Notes under the pieces: model-generated | The model's database searches: none | The model's input: only the letters and a program-made list of their open reading frames with translations | Told to the model about the DNA's origin: nothing | From: an uncultured Eubacteriales bacterium | Lineage (GTDB): Bacteria; Bacillota; Clostridia; Oscillospirales; CAG-272 | Assembly (NCBI GenBank): GCA_934796165.1 | Contig: CAKVOU010000001.1 | Coordinates: 124,001 to 188,000, forward strand | DNA: 64,000 nt | Direction: 5' to 3' | Shown here: positions 7,704 to 16,424 of the stretch, piece after piece | Numbering within the stretch: the first letter of the stretch is position 1 | Layout of the letters: each line of letters opens with the position of its first letter | Position numbers and translations under genes: made by a program

Positions 7704-9464
7704 TCAGACCGTACTGTACAGGCGGTACAACTCGCTGTAAATGCCGCCCTTGTTCATCAGTTCCTCATGGGTACCCGTTTCGGCAATGCCGTCCTCGGTC
7801 AATACCACAATGGTGTCCGCCCCGCGGATGGTGGTCAGGCGGTGCGCAATGGTCAGCGTCGTGCGACCCTTTGCCAGTTTTTCAAGCGATTTCTGAATCA
7901 GCCGTTCGCTTTCGTTGTCCAGCGCACTGGTCGCCTCGTCGAGGATGAGGATCGGCGGATCCTTTAAGAACACGCGGGCAATGGAAATCCGTTGCTTCTG
8001 CCCGCCGGACAATTTGACGCCGCGTTCGCCGACGTATGTATCGTAGCCGTTCGGCAGACCCATGATGAATTCATGCGCTCCCGCAAGCCGCGCGGCGCGC
8101 TCGATCTCTTCGTCCGTCGCACCGGGCTTCCCGTAGGCGATATTCTCGCGGACGTTGCCGGAGAAAAGGTACACGTCCTGCTGCACGATACCGATCTGGC
8201 GGCGGAGCGAGGACATGGTGATGTCGCGGATGTCGCGTCCGTCAAGGAGAATGCGCCCCTCCGTGATTTCATAGAACCGGGGAATGAGCGAGCAGAGCGT
8301 CGTCTTGCCGCCGCCCGACGGTCCCACGAGAGCCACGTTTTCCCCTTCGCGGATATGCAGATTCAGGTGGGTCAGGACGTTCTTGTCCACGTCGGTGTAG
8401 TGGAACGAAATGTCGTCCATCACGATGTCGCCGCGCGCGGAGGTGATCTCCACGGCATCCTTGCGGTCAACGATTTCCGGCTCGGTCTCCATGATCTCGG
8501 TGAAACGTTCGATGCCCGTCATGCCCCGCTGGAACTGTTCCGCAAACTCCACAATCCGGCGGACGGTGGAGAGCAGCGTGGTCACATAGAGTAAGAAGGT
8601 CACCATATCCGCCGCATCGATCTGACCGTTCTTGATAAACAGCGCACCGATGATGACGACCACGAGGTACAGGATTCCCTCGGAGCAACGGGTCGCGGTC
8701 TGAAATCCGCCGAAATAGCGGTACATCAGCTTCTTGATTGCAAGAAACCGCTGGTTGCCTTTTTCAAACTTTTCGATCTCCGTTTCCTCGTTGGCAAACG
8801 CCTTGACCTCGTGATTTCCGAGCAGGCTGTCCTCCACCTGCGCGTTGAGTTCCGCGACACAGCGGCGGGATTCTCTCTGGGTCTCGCGCATTTTGCGGTT
8901 GAAGAGGGCAAGCACTACGACCATCACGGGGAGTATGGCGAAGATGATGAGTGTGAGCGGCTTGTTGATAAAGAACAGAATGAAGAATGAGGCGATGATC
9001 TTGATGCCTGCGATGAAAAATTCCTCGGGGCAGTGGTGCGCGAACTCGGTCACGTCAAAGAGATCGCTCGTAATACGCGACATGAGCGTGCCGATCTTGG
9101 TGTTGTCGTAAAAAGAGAAGGACAGCTTCTGCAGATGGGTGAAGAAGTCTCTCCGCATATCCGTTTCGATCTTGGTGCCCATGATGTGCCCGACCGAGGA
9201 CATATAGAAATACGCGGCGGTGTCCACCAGCCGGAGGATGAGATACAGCGCGGCGCACTTGCCGATGAGCGACAGAGTCAGGGATGCGATATCATAGATT
9301 GCGGCATTGGAAATGGTGCGGACGATCATGGGGAGTGCGAGATCGCACAGCGTCGTCAGGGCGGCGCAGAAGAGATCGAGCAGGACCGTGCCGATGTGCC
9401 GCCGGTAATACGGAAGGAATTTCTTGAGAAGACTTCGCTTTTTGGCTTTTTCTTTGGAATTCAT
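7704..9464 (-). CDS. ABC transporter, fused permease and ATPase (MsbA/LmrA-like exporter)
   Basis: The 586-residue half-transporter has an N-terminal transmembrane domain of six helices (about 20-320) and a C-terminal ATPase domain (about 350-586). Motifs: Walker A GPSGGGKTTLC (about 380), Q-loop GIVQQDVYLFSG, signature LSGGQKQRIS (about 485), Walker B ILILDEATSALD (about 506), and H-loop TLTIAHRLTT. Such proteins work as homo- or heterodimers exporting lipids, drugs or peptides. There is no adjacent second half-transporter, so a homodimer is likely. The substrate cannot be inferred. The start ATG is preceded by GACGAGGTAACCT. Confidence 0.93.
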   Translation of the reverse strand: MNSKEKAKKRSLLKKFLPYYRRHIGTVLLDLFCAALTTLCDLALPMIVRTISNAAIYDIASLTLSLIGKCAALYLILRLVDTAAYFYMSSVGHIMGTKIETDMRRDFFTHLQKLSFSFYDNTKIGTLMSRITSDLFDVTEFAHHCPEEFFIAGIKIIASFFILFFINKPLTLIIFAILPVMVVVLALFNRKMRETQRESRRCVAELNAQVEDSLLGNHEVKAFANEETEIEKFEKGNQRFLAIKKLMYRYFGGFQTATRCSEGILYLVVVIIGALFIKNGQIDAADMVTFLLYVTTLLSTVRRIVEFAEQFQRGMTGIERFTEIMETEPEIVDRKDAVEITSARGDIVMDDISFHYTDVDKNVLTHLNLHIREGENVALVGPSGGGKTTLCSLIPRFYEITEGRILLDGRDIRDITMSSLRRQIGIVQQDVYLFSGNVRENIAYGKPGATDEEIERAARLAGAHEFIMGLPNGYDTYVGERGVKLSGGQKQRISIARVFLKDPPILILDEATSALDNESERLIQKSLEKLAKGRTTLTIAHRLTTIRGADTIVVLTEDGIAETGTHEELMNKGGIYSELYRLYSTV

Positions 9465-9751
9465 AGGTTACCTCGTCACTCGGGAAAGCCGGTATTTTTC
9501 AACGGTGTCCGTCAGGTACCGTCGGCGTTTCAATCATATTATTATATCACAACCAAAGATAAAAGAAAAGACCTTCCCGGAAAAACGCGAGAAAAAGTGG
9601 CACCGCAAGGCATCCAGTTTCGGGAAAATTCCCCGCGCGCTGGTCGCAGTGACAGATGCCCGTCGGAAAAAACGTGAGAAGAGGAATACGGTACCTCTTT
9701 GGTTTTGGAAAAGAATCCGGCGCGCCGACCGGGTTCCGTCGAAAATCGCAC
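9465..9751. other. Intergenic region upstream of the ABC exporter gene
   Basis: About 290 bases between pheT and the exporter. A minus-strand -10 TATAAT (9541-9546) lies about 75 bases before the exporter start; the matching -35 is poor. Nothing else was recognised. Confidence 0.4.
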
Positions 9752-9779
9752 AAAAAAGGGACTGCCTTGCGGCAGTCCC
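9752..9779 (-). terminator. Rho-independent terminator after pheT
   Basis: Read leftward, the arms GGGACTGCC / GGCAGTCCC (9771-9779 and 9758-9766, loop of four) are followed by six T residues (9752-9757). It ends the pheST transcript. Confidence 0.9.
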
Positions 9780-9808
9780 GGATTTTTGGAGAAAAGATTC
9801 AACCTGCG

Positions 9809-12208
9809 TCAGCCGCGCAGACCGATCCCCATCTTGAATTGCAGATCCTTGACGATCTTGGCGGAAACCTTGTCCGCTTCCTCCACGGTGAGAGTACGGT
9901 CGGCGGCGCGGAGCGTGACGCGCAGGGAGACCGACTTCTTGCCGTCGCCGAGCTGCGGTCCGCGGTAGATGTCAAATACTTCGATGCTCTCCACCAGTTT
10001 GCCCGCCGCCTTACGCATGACGGCTTCCACGTGACCGACCTCCACGTCCTCATCGCAGACGAAGGAGTAATCGCGGGTGGTTGCGGGGAACTTGGGAAGC
10101 GGCTTGAAATCGCGGGTCAGATCGGCGTTTGCCCAAAGCGCTTCAAAGTCGATGACGGCGAGGTATACGGGTTCGTCTATGCCGTAATTCTGTGCGGTGA
10201 GGGGGTGTACCTGCCCGACGGTTCCGAGTTGCGTGCCGTCTGTCGACAGAATCTTTGCGCATCTGCCGGGATGGTAGATCGGGTCATCGGTCACTGCTTC
10301 ATAGGACGCGTCGCGGATGCCCGCAAGCGAAAGAACATTGTCGCAGATGCCCTTCATCCGGTAGAAATCGGTGTCTCCGTATGCGCCGACGGTCAGGGTC
10401 TTGCGCTCCTCGGGGAGCTTATCGGGATCGGTGTCGGGCAGATAGACGTTTCCGATCTCAAAGAGGCGGACGTTCTTGTTGGAATAGTTGTAGTTGTGCA
10501 TGAGGATTTCCAGCATGGAGGGGACGGTCGTCGTCCGCATGACGCTGGTGTCCTCGCCGAGCGGGTTGGAGATGACGACCGAACGGCGGAGCGGACTGTC
10601 GGGTGCCAGCCGGATTTTGTCGTAGTATTTCGGGCTGACGAAGGAGAAGGTCTGGATCTGGTCCACACCCATGCCGTACATTGCGCGCTCCAGTGCCACT
10701 TCAAACGCCTGCTTGGGCGTCCGTCTGCCCGTCACGGTCTCCGCGCGGATGCAGGTGGAGGGGAGGCTGTTGTAGCCGTGGATCCGTCCGATTTCCTCTG
10801 CAATGTCCTGCATACAGTTGAGGTCGCCGCGGAAGGAGGGAACACAGATCTTGCCGTCCGCAACGCGGCATTCCAGCTTTTCAAGAATGGATTTCATCTC
10901 GGATTCTTCAAGAGAGGTTCCGAGGAAGCGGTTGTAGCGGTCAGGTTCAAAGGGCAGGATCACCTGCGGCTTCTTGGTCGGGTATTCGTCCACAAGTCCG
11001 TCCACCACATCGCCCGCGCCGAGCAGCTGAACCAGTTCGCAGGCGCGCATGAGTCCGCCGTAGCAGTTTTCGGGATCCAGTTCCTTTTCAAAGCGCGCGG
11101 AGGATTCGGTGCGCATTCCGTTCTTTTTGCCCGTCACGCGCACGGAAGTACCCTTGAAGCAGGCGGATTCAAAGACGACCGTCGTGGTTTCGTCCGTGAT
11201 CTCGCTGTTTGCACCGCCCATCACACCCGCCAGCGCACACGCCTTCTTTTCGTCGGCGATGACGAGCATGGAGGAGTCCAGCACGTGATCCGTTTCGTCG
11301 AGCGAACGGAACGCTTCGCCGTCAGCGGCGCGGCGGACGCGGATCGCGGAGCCTTCGAGCTGCTTGTAGTCGAACGCGTGCATCGGCTGACCGTATTCCA
11401 GCATGACATAGTTGGTGATGTCCACGATGTTGTTGATCGGGCGGACACCGGCGGCGCGCAGACGCATCCGGAGCCAGAGCGGGGAGGGGGCGATGCGGAC
11501 GTTCTTGACGACCTTCGCCATATAGCGGTAGCAGAGATCGGGCGCTTCCACCGAGACGGAAAGATACTTGGAAATGTCGTCGCCGTCGCCGAGCGGTTTG
11601 ACGGTCGGTTCGGAAATATGAAGCGGGCGGTCAAAGGTCACGGCGCTCTCGCGGGCAAGACCGATGACGGAGAGGCAGTCGGGACGGTTGGAGGTGATCT
11701 CAAATTCCACCACCTTGTCGGAAAGGAGCAGTGCCTCGCGGATGTCCTTGCCGATCATGGGGGCAAAGCTCTCATCGAGAATGAGGATTCCGTTTTCCTC
11801 CTTGCCGGGCATATCGTGCGCCGTGAGTCCCAGCTCGCCGAAGGAGCAGAGCATACCGTCCGACGGAACGCCGCGGAGCTTGCCCGGTTTGATGGTCACG
11901 CCGCCGGGCAGGGTTGCCACGGGGAGCGCGGCGGGAACGATTGCGCCCTCAAATACATTTCCGGCGCCCGTGACGATCTGCACGTCGGTGCCGGTTCCCA
12001 CGTCCATCTGACAGATCTGCAGATGGTCGGAATCCGGGTGCTTTTCCAGCGATTTGATCCGCGCGACCACAACGTTTCTCACGTCGTCGCCAAGCAGAGT
12101 ATAGCTCTCGACCTTGGAGCCGGAATCGGTCATGCGGTCGCAGTATTCCTTGATTTCGATGCCGTCCGTTTTTACGAAGTCGGACAGCCAATTCATGGAA
12201 AGATTCAT
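9809..12208 (-). CDS. pheT: Phenylalanyl-tRNA synthetase beta subunit
   Basis: The 799-residue beta chain of the alpha2-beta2 enzyme that charges tRNA-Phe. It begins MNLSMNWLSDFV, followed by the tRNA-binding OB-fold (about 40-150), a B3/B4 editing region (about 210-380, with NNIVDITNYVMLEYGQPMHAFD), B5 and core domains, and a C-terminal ferredoxin-fold anticodon-binding domain (about 705-799, starting FPATTRDYSFVCDEDV). Length is normal. It follows pheS by 15 bases on the same strand and shares its T-box control. Confidence 0.97.
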   Translation of the reverse strand: MNLSMNWLSDFVKTDGIEIKEYCDRMTDSGSKVESYTLLGDDVRNVVVARIKSLEKHPDSDHLQICQMDVGTGTDVQIVTGAGNVFEGAIVPAALPVATLPGGVTIKPGKLRGVPSDGMLCSFGELGLTAHDMPGKEENGILILDESFAPMIGKDIREALLLSDKVVEFEITSNRPDCLSVIGLARESAVTFDRPLHISEPTVKPLGDGDDISKYLSVSVEAPDLCYRYMAKVVKNVRIAPSPLWLRMRLRAAGVRPINNIVDITNYVMLEYGQPMHAFDYKQLEGSAIRVRRAADGEAFRSLDETDHVLDSSMLVIADEKKACALAGVMGGANSEITDETTTVVFESACFKGTSVRVTGKKNGMRTESSARFEKELDPENCYGGLMRACELVQLLGAGDVVDGLVDEYPTKKPQVILPFEPDRYNRFLGTSLEESEMKSILEKLECRVADGKICVPSFRGDLNCMQDIAEEIGRIHGYNSLPSTCIRAETVTGRRTPKQAFEVALERAMYGMGVDQIQTFSFVSPKYYDKIRLAPDSPLRRSVVISNPLGEDTSVMRTTTVPSMLEILMHNYNYSNKNVRLFEIGNVYLPDTDPDKLPEERKTLTVGAYGDTDFYRMKGICDNVLSLAGIRDASYEAVTDDPIYHPGRCAKILSTDGTQLGTVGQVHPLTAQNYGIDEPVYLAVIDFEALWANADLTRDFKPLPKFPATTRDYSFVCDEDVEVGHVEAVMRKAAGKLVESIEVFDIYRGPQLGDGKKSVSLRVTLRAADRTLTVEEADKVSAKIVKDLQFKMGIGLRG

Positions 12209-12223
12209 GTCTTCTTACCTCCT

Positions 12224-13237
12224 TCAGAACTGCTCAAGGAACCGGATATCGTTGTCGTAGAACATCCGGATGTCGTCGATGTGATACTTGAGCATGGCAA
12301 TACGTTCAATGCCCATGCCGAACGCAAAGCCGGAGTAAACATCGGGGTCAATGCCGCAGTTGCGGAGCACGTTGGGGTGTACCATGCCCGCGCCGAGGAT
12401 TTCGATCCAGCCCTCGTTCTTGCACAGCCGGCAGCCCTTGCCGCCGCAGACAAAGCAGGAGACATCCACCTCGGCGGACGGCTCCGTGAAGGGGAAGTGG
12501 TGCGGGCGGAAGCGGATACGGGTATCCTCGCCGAACTCGGTCTTTGCGAAGGTCTCAAGGATGCCCTTGAGGTCGCTCATGGCAATTCCCTTGTCCACGA
12601 CAAGTCCCTCAAACTGATGGAAGAGCGGGGAATGGGTTGCGTCCATGGTGTCCGAGCGGTACACGCGTCCGGGGGAAATGATGCGGATCGGCGGCTTCTG
12701 CTTTTCCATAACCCGCGCCTGAACGGGCGAGGTCTGGGAGCGGAGCAGGATCTTGTCGGTGATGTAGAAGGTGTCCTGCGTGTCGCGCGCCGGATGATCG
12801 GGCGGAATGTTGAGCGCCTGGAAGTTGTAGTAGTCGTATTCGACCTCGGGACCTTCGGCAATGGAGAAGCCCATGCCGATGAAGATGTCTTCGAGATCGC
12901 GCTGTACCAGCGTGAGCGGGTGGATGTGCCCCATTGCGGGAGCCTTGCCCGGCATGGTGACGTCCAGCTTTTCCGAGCGAAGCTTTACCTCAAGGGCGCG
13001 TTCCTTCATCTTTTCGGCACGTTTTGCGATTGCCTCTTCGATGTTTGCCCGCACCTCGTTTGCAAGCTGCCCGATGACGGGGCGCTCTTCGGCAGAGAGG
13101 GAACCCATGCCGCGGAGTACCGCGGTAAGCTCACCCTTCTTGCCGAGATACCTGACGCGGATCTGCTCGAGATCCGCCTTGTCGTCCGCGATCTGGGAGA
13201 GCGCGTCCGATTTCAGTTTTGCAAGAATTTCTTTCAT
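12224..13237 (-). CDS. pheS: Phenylalanyl-tRNA synthetase alpha subunit
   Basis: The 337-residue catalytic chain of phenylalanyl-tRNA synthetase. N-terminal coiled coil (about 1-85), then the class II core: motif 2-like GRVYRSDTMDATHSPLFHQ, HHFPFTEPSAEVDVSC, and motif 3 FAFGMGIERIAMLKY. A CxxC pair (CGGKGCRLC) lies in the usual insertion. The ATG at 13237 opens the family start MKEILAKLKSDALSQI. The gene is preceded by a complete T-box leader. Confidence 0.97.
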   Translation of the reverse strand: MKEILAKLKSDALSQIADDKADLEQIRVRYLGKKGELTAVLRGMGSLSAEERPVIGQLANEVRANIEEAIAKRAEKMKERALEVKLRSEKLDVTMPGKAPAMGHIHPLTLVQRDLEDIFIGMGFSIAEGPEVEYDYYNFQALNIPPDHPARDTQDTFYITDKILLRSQTSPVQARVMEKQKPPIRIISPGRVYRSDTMDATHSPLFHQFEGLVVDKGIAMSDLKGILETFAKTEFGEDTRIRFRPHHFPFTEPSAEVDVSCFVCGGKGCRLCKNEGWIEILGAGMVHPNVLRNCGIDPDVYSGFAFGMGIERIAMLKYHIDDIRMFYDNDIRFLEQF

Positions 13238-13300
13238 AACGGTATACAGTTTCCTTTCTTGTGAAAGTAAAAATTTTCATGTGTCAGCGGGGGGCAAAAC

Positions 13301-13548
13301 AAAAAACATCCCGTCCTGTTTTTACAGGACGGGATGAAAAATTCATTCCGCGGTACCACCCGTATTTCGGCAAAAGCCAACACTTTCGCGGCAGGTAACG
13401 GTGCCATCCGTGACCCGCTACCGAACACCTTCACGGGTCATGCTCCGAAGCGAAGGGCAGTATCCGAATCTACGTGACCGCTTTCAGCCTGAGGACGGTC
13501 TCTCTGTGACGCAGACGGTCGGAACGCCGACTTCATCAATGCATTTCT
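13301..13548 (-). promoter_or_regulatory. T-box riboswitch controlling pheST
   Basis: The canonical T-box sequence GGGTGGTACCGCGG is at 13349-13362 (minus strand). It is followed by a strong terminator with arms 13324-13336 and 13307-13319 (ACAGGACGGGATG type) and six T residues (13301-13306). Upstream sequence can form a long stem I, and a UUC triplet at 13466-13468 in a likely internal loop is a candidate phenylalanine specifier. Uncharged tRNA-Phe would pair with the specifier and with the T-box bulge to form the antiterminator and allow pheST expression. The specifier is my inference; the class is certain. Confidence 0.93.
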
Positions 13549-13554
13549 TTTTAC

Positions 13555-13582
13555 AGTATAACACATTCCGCGGGAAAATCAA
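13555..13582 (-). promoter_or_regulatory. Sigma-A-type promoter of the pheST T-box transcript
   Basis: Minus-strand -35 TTGATT (13577-13582) and -10 TATACT (13555-13560), 16-base spacing. It begins just beyond the murE stop codon and gives a leader of about 310 bases. Confidence 0.75.
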
Positions 13583-13589
13583 GTGGTTT

Positions 13590-15077
13590 TCAAATATTTT
13601 CTGCCGGGACCATTGCTTTTTTCCTGAGCGCATCCATGACGATGTTGTGCTCGGAAAACGGCAGATACTGTCCTGCGACAAGCTGGTAGGTCTCATGTCC
13701 TTTGCCGACGAGCGCGAGGATGTCGCCCGGGCGGAGCCGCCGGATCGCTTCCCGTATCGCTTCTTCGCGGTCGGGAATACTGACATACGGACAGCTGCCC
13801 TCCGGGAATGCGACGGCGATTTCCGCAATGATATGGCTCGGCAACTCATTGTCGGGGTTGTCCGACGTCAGAATGCACAGATCTGCGCGGGGACCTGCCG
13901 CTTCTGCCAATTCGCGCCGACGGATGCGGGTCCTGCCGCCGACCGAGCCGAACAGGCAGATGAGACGGTTCGGATGGTACGCGCGGAGCGCGTCAAGCAG
14001 GGAGGACAGGCTTACCCCGTTGTGCGCGTAGTCAATGATGACAGAAGCACCGTCCGGCGTTTCGATCAGCTCAAAGCGACCGGGAATGGAGACATTCGCA
14101 AGTACCTTTGCACACGCCGCGGGAGAAACGCCGAACAAGCCCGCCGCGGCGACCGCGCACATCGCGTTGTACATACTGAATCTGCCGGGGAACGGAATTT
14201 TAAAATCGGTTGTGTGACCGTCCTTTTCGCGTACGGAAAACCGGATGCCCATCCAGGAACCCTCGCGCAGAAGCGAGAAGTCCTCGCCGGAATAGTCAGC
14301 GCCGGGATCTGCGGAAACCGTGAGGAGTCTGCCGTGAAAATCTTCCGTCATGTAAGCGGCAAACGGGTCGTCGCCGTTGACGATGACGGTCGTGGCGCCG
14401 TAATCGGAAAACAGACGTTTCTTGCAGTCTCTGTAATGATTGAAATCGGGATGCTCACGTGGACCGATGTGGTCGGGAGACAGGTTTGTGAAGATGCAGG
14501 TGCGGAAGGTCAGACCGCGGATCCTTTGCATCAGGATTGCCTGAGAGGATACCTCGATCGCCACGGCGCGTATGCCGGCATTGTGCATTTCCGAGAGATA
14601 CCGGTAAAGCTCAGGCGCTTCGGGGGTGGTGTTGTGGGTCTCTTCTTTGCGCCCCGCGTACTGTACCCCGTTGGTGCCGATGTATCCCGCAGGGATGCCG
14701 TTGTCGTCCAGCAGGCGACGGGTCAGGATGGCAACCGAGGTTTTTCCCTTGGTGCCGGTGATGCCGATCAGATGCATATCCCGTTCGGGATGTCCGTAAT
14801 AATTGCCGGAGATCAGCGCCATATCCCGGCGTACATCGTCGGAAAACAGGATCAGCGCGTCGGGGGGCAGGGTGATGGGACGCTGTACCAGAAACAGGCG
14901 ACAGCCGTGTGTGTACGCCGCAGGGGCGAAATTGTGACCGTCGGATACCGTGCCGACAAGACAAAAAAACAGAACGCCGTCCCGGGCAAGCCGGGAGTCG
15001 TGGCAAAGTCCCCGGACGTCCGGATTCTCCTCCGGCATGGCAATATCGGTTCCCAAAAGCAGGTCGGAAAGCAGCAT
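13590..15077 (-). CDS. murE: UDP-N-acetylmuramyl-tripeptide synthetase (Mur ligase MurE)
   Basis: The 495-residue cytoplasmic ligase adds the third stem residue to UDP-MurNAc-L-Ala-D-Glu. ATP-binding loop GITGTKGKTSV (about 106-116), NTTPEAPELYRYL, carbamylated-lysine region CIFTNLSPDHIGPREHPDFNHY, and YAHNGVSLSSLL are typical. The amino-acid selectivity motif reads DNPDNE (about 404-409) where meso-diaminopimelate enzymes have DNPR, so the third residue may be L-lysine or L-ornithine; this is inference. It follows an aspartate racemase gene by 20 bases on the same strand. Start ATG is preceded by AAAGGAGGACC. Confidence 0.93.
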   Translation of the reverse strand: MLLSDLLLGTDIAMPEENPDVRGLCHDSRLARDGVLFFCLVGTVSDGHNFAPAAYTHGCRLFLVQRPITLPPDALILFSDDVRRDMALISGNYYGHPERDMHLIGITGTKGKTSVAILTRRLLDDNGIPAGYIGTNGVQYAGRKEETHNTTPEAPELYRYLSEMHNAGIRAVAIEVSSQAILMQRIRGLTFRTCIFTNLSPDHIGPREHPDFNHYRDCKKRLFSDYGATTVIVNGDDPFAAYMTEDFHGRLLTVSADPGADYSGEDFSLLREGSWMGIRFSVREKDGHTTDFKIPFPGRFSMYNAMCAVAAAGLFGVSPAACAKVLANVSIPGRFELIETPDGASVIIDYAHNGVSLSSLLDALRAYHPNRLICLFGSVGGRTRIRRRELAEAAGPRADLCILTSDNPDNELPSHIIAEIAVAFPEGSCPYVSIPDREEAIREAIRRLRPGDILALVGKGHETYQLVAGQYLPFSEHNIVMDALRKKAMVPAENI

Positions 15078-15097
15078 GAGGTCCTCCTTTTTTCAGT

Positions 15098-15856
15098 TCA
15101 TTCCGCCGGAGAAGGGACGCGCAAAAACCAGTCCGGGAATCCGACGGGAGTTTTGTGGCAGGCAAGAATGGTTTTGTGGGCAAGGATTTCCAAGGAATCC
15201 GCAAAGACCGACGGATCGGGACGAGCGGCTTTGCCGATCAGCGACAGCTCGGTACAGCCGAGCACCAGCCGGTCGCAGCCGTCTTTCCGGAGATGCCCGC
15301 AAACGCGGGAAAACGCTTCCGTGTCCGGAGCGTCGCCGCGCTTGATCTGCCCGTAGATCAGATGATTCAATGTTTTCTGATCTGCGTCGCACGGGACCGC
15401 GTAGCCGATCCCATACCGCTCCGCGACGCTCTTGTACGCGCCGGAACGGACGGTGCCCTCGGTTGCCAGCACGCCGATTTTGCGGGTGCCGCTCTGCGCG
15501 AGCATTTTCACGGTTTCTTCAATGATATTGATGACGGGAACCGAGACCGCTTCTCTGATCTGACGATAGAAAAAATGCGCGGTGTTGCAGGGAATCGCGA
15601 TGAGCGTTGCCCCGGCACGTTCCAGCCGTCTCGCCTCTTCGCACATGACGGGGGCGGGATCCTCTTCCGATTCCCCCAGAATAAACGCGGTACGGTCGGG
15701 AGTGGATGCCCGGCTCGATAAGATCAGGTCAATGTGATCGCTGTCTTTTTTTGCGGCGGTGTGCGCGGTCAGAAGCTCGTAAAAATAAACCGAAGCCATC
15801 GGACCAAGCCCCCCGAGAATGCCGAGCAGCTCGTGCTTTGATTCATGCGGCATCAT
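15098..15856 (-). CDS. Aspartate/glutamate racemase family protein (probable aspartate racemase)
   Basis: The 252-residue cofactor-independent racemase has both catalytic cysteines: C90 in IPCNTAHFF and C201 in VLGCTELSL. The N-terminal ILGGLGPMAS is the substrate-binding loop seen in the aspartate racemase branch; glutamate racemases (MurI) normally begin with a DSG motif. The ATG at 15856 overlaps the stop of the upstream gene as ATGA, with GGAGGCAGG as ribosome-binding site. Position between a pre-ATP-grasp-like gene and murE suggests a role in D-aspartate supply to the cell wall; amino-acid specificity remains inferred. Confidence 0.85.
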   Translation of the reverse strand: MMPHESKHELLGILGGLGPMASVYFYELLTAHTAAKKDSDHIDLILSSRASTPDRTAFILGESEEDPAPVMCEEARRLERAGATLIAIPCNTAHFFYRQIREAVSVPVINIIEETVKMLAQSGTRKIGVLATEGTVRSGAYKSVAERYGIGYAVPCDADQKTLNHLIYGQIKRGDAPDTEAFSRVCGHLRKDGCDRLVLGCTELSLIGKAARPDPSVFADSLEILAHKTILACHKTPVGFPDWFLRVPSPAE

Positions 15857-16227
15857 TCCTGCCTCCTTCCGGTCGGGACCCGGCAGAACGGTATTCCCAT
15901 GGGATCGTTTGTTTTAGCGCAGATATAATACTCCTCCAAAAAGCGGCGGTTTTCCTCGACGAAGCGCCGGAAATCCGGCGTACAGGGTACAAGACAAAGA
16001 ATCCTGTCCTCCTCCGCTTCGGCGATGGAGGCAAGCAGGTCACAAAGGAAGGGAAGCTCTTCTTTTGCAAGGCGGCGGACCCGAACGGGGAAAATCGCGG
16101 GAAGAAACGGATGGGAATGCAGCGTCAGCGCGAGCGGAACGACTCCATCTGACTGCCCGATTGCGGCAATGCTCCGGATCAACCCGATCCCGTCGCCGAG
16201 CAGGACCGGCAGAAGCATCTCTTTCAT
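15853..16227 (-). CDS. Short protein resembling the N-terminal (pre-ATP-grasp) domain of carboxylate-amine ligases
   Basis: The 124-residue protein starts at an ATG behind AGGAAA (a GTG four codons earlier is possible). No full family is recognised with certainty. Its opening LLPVLLGDGIGLIRSI and the later ILCLVPCTPDFRRFVEENR and EEYYICA match, in order, the pattern at the N-terminus of ATP-grasp ligases of the D-aspartate-ligase type, but the ATP-grasp core that should follow is absent. It ends in a stop overlapping the racemase start (ATGA), so the two are coupled. It may be a truncated ligase, a regulatory subunit or an unrelated small protein. Confidence 0.6.
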   Translation of the reverse strand: MKEMLLPVLLGDGIGLIRSIAAIGQSDGVVPLALTLHSHPFLPAIFPVRVRRLAKEELPFLCDLLASIAEAEEDRILCLVPCTPDFRRFVEENRRFLEEYYICAKTNDPMGIPFCRVPTGRRQE

Positions 16228-16363
16228 GATTTCCTGCACACACTCGCCCCCGTTTCTCCCGATTTTCCAAAAAAATCAGATACTTTCCAGAATATTGTAA
16301 CACATTTTTCTGCAAAATGGAAGTCTTCTCTGAAGTTTTCCGCCGGGAAAATTCGCGTTTTGC

Positions 16364-16392
16364 TTGCAAATCCGCACGGCAGGGCGTATAAT
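16364..16392 (+). promoter_or_regulatory. Sigma-A-type promoter for the GNAT gene
   Basis: -35 TTGCAA (16364-16369) and -10 TATAAT (16387-16392) with 17-base spacing, about 32 bases before the TTG start. Confidence 0.75.
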
Positions 16393-16424
16393 GAAACAAA
16401 ACAGCCGGAAGTGAGGCGAGACTT

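Noticed and set aside
9656..13264. Open frame of about 1,200 codons on the plus strand
   Set aside because: It is antisense to pheT and pheS, which match their families along their full length. High GC at third positions opens such frames by chance; no ribosome-binding site or known domain.
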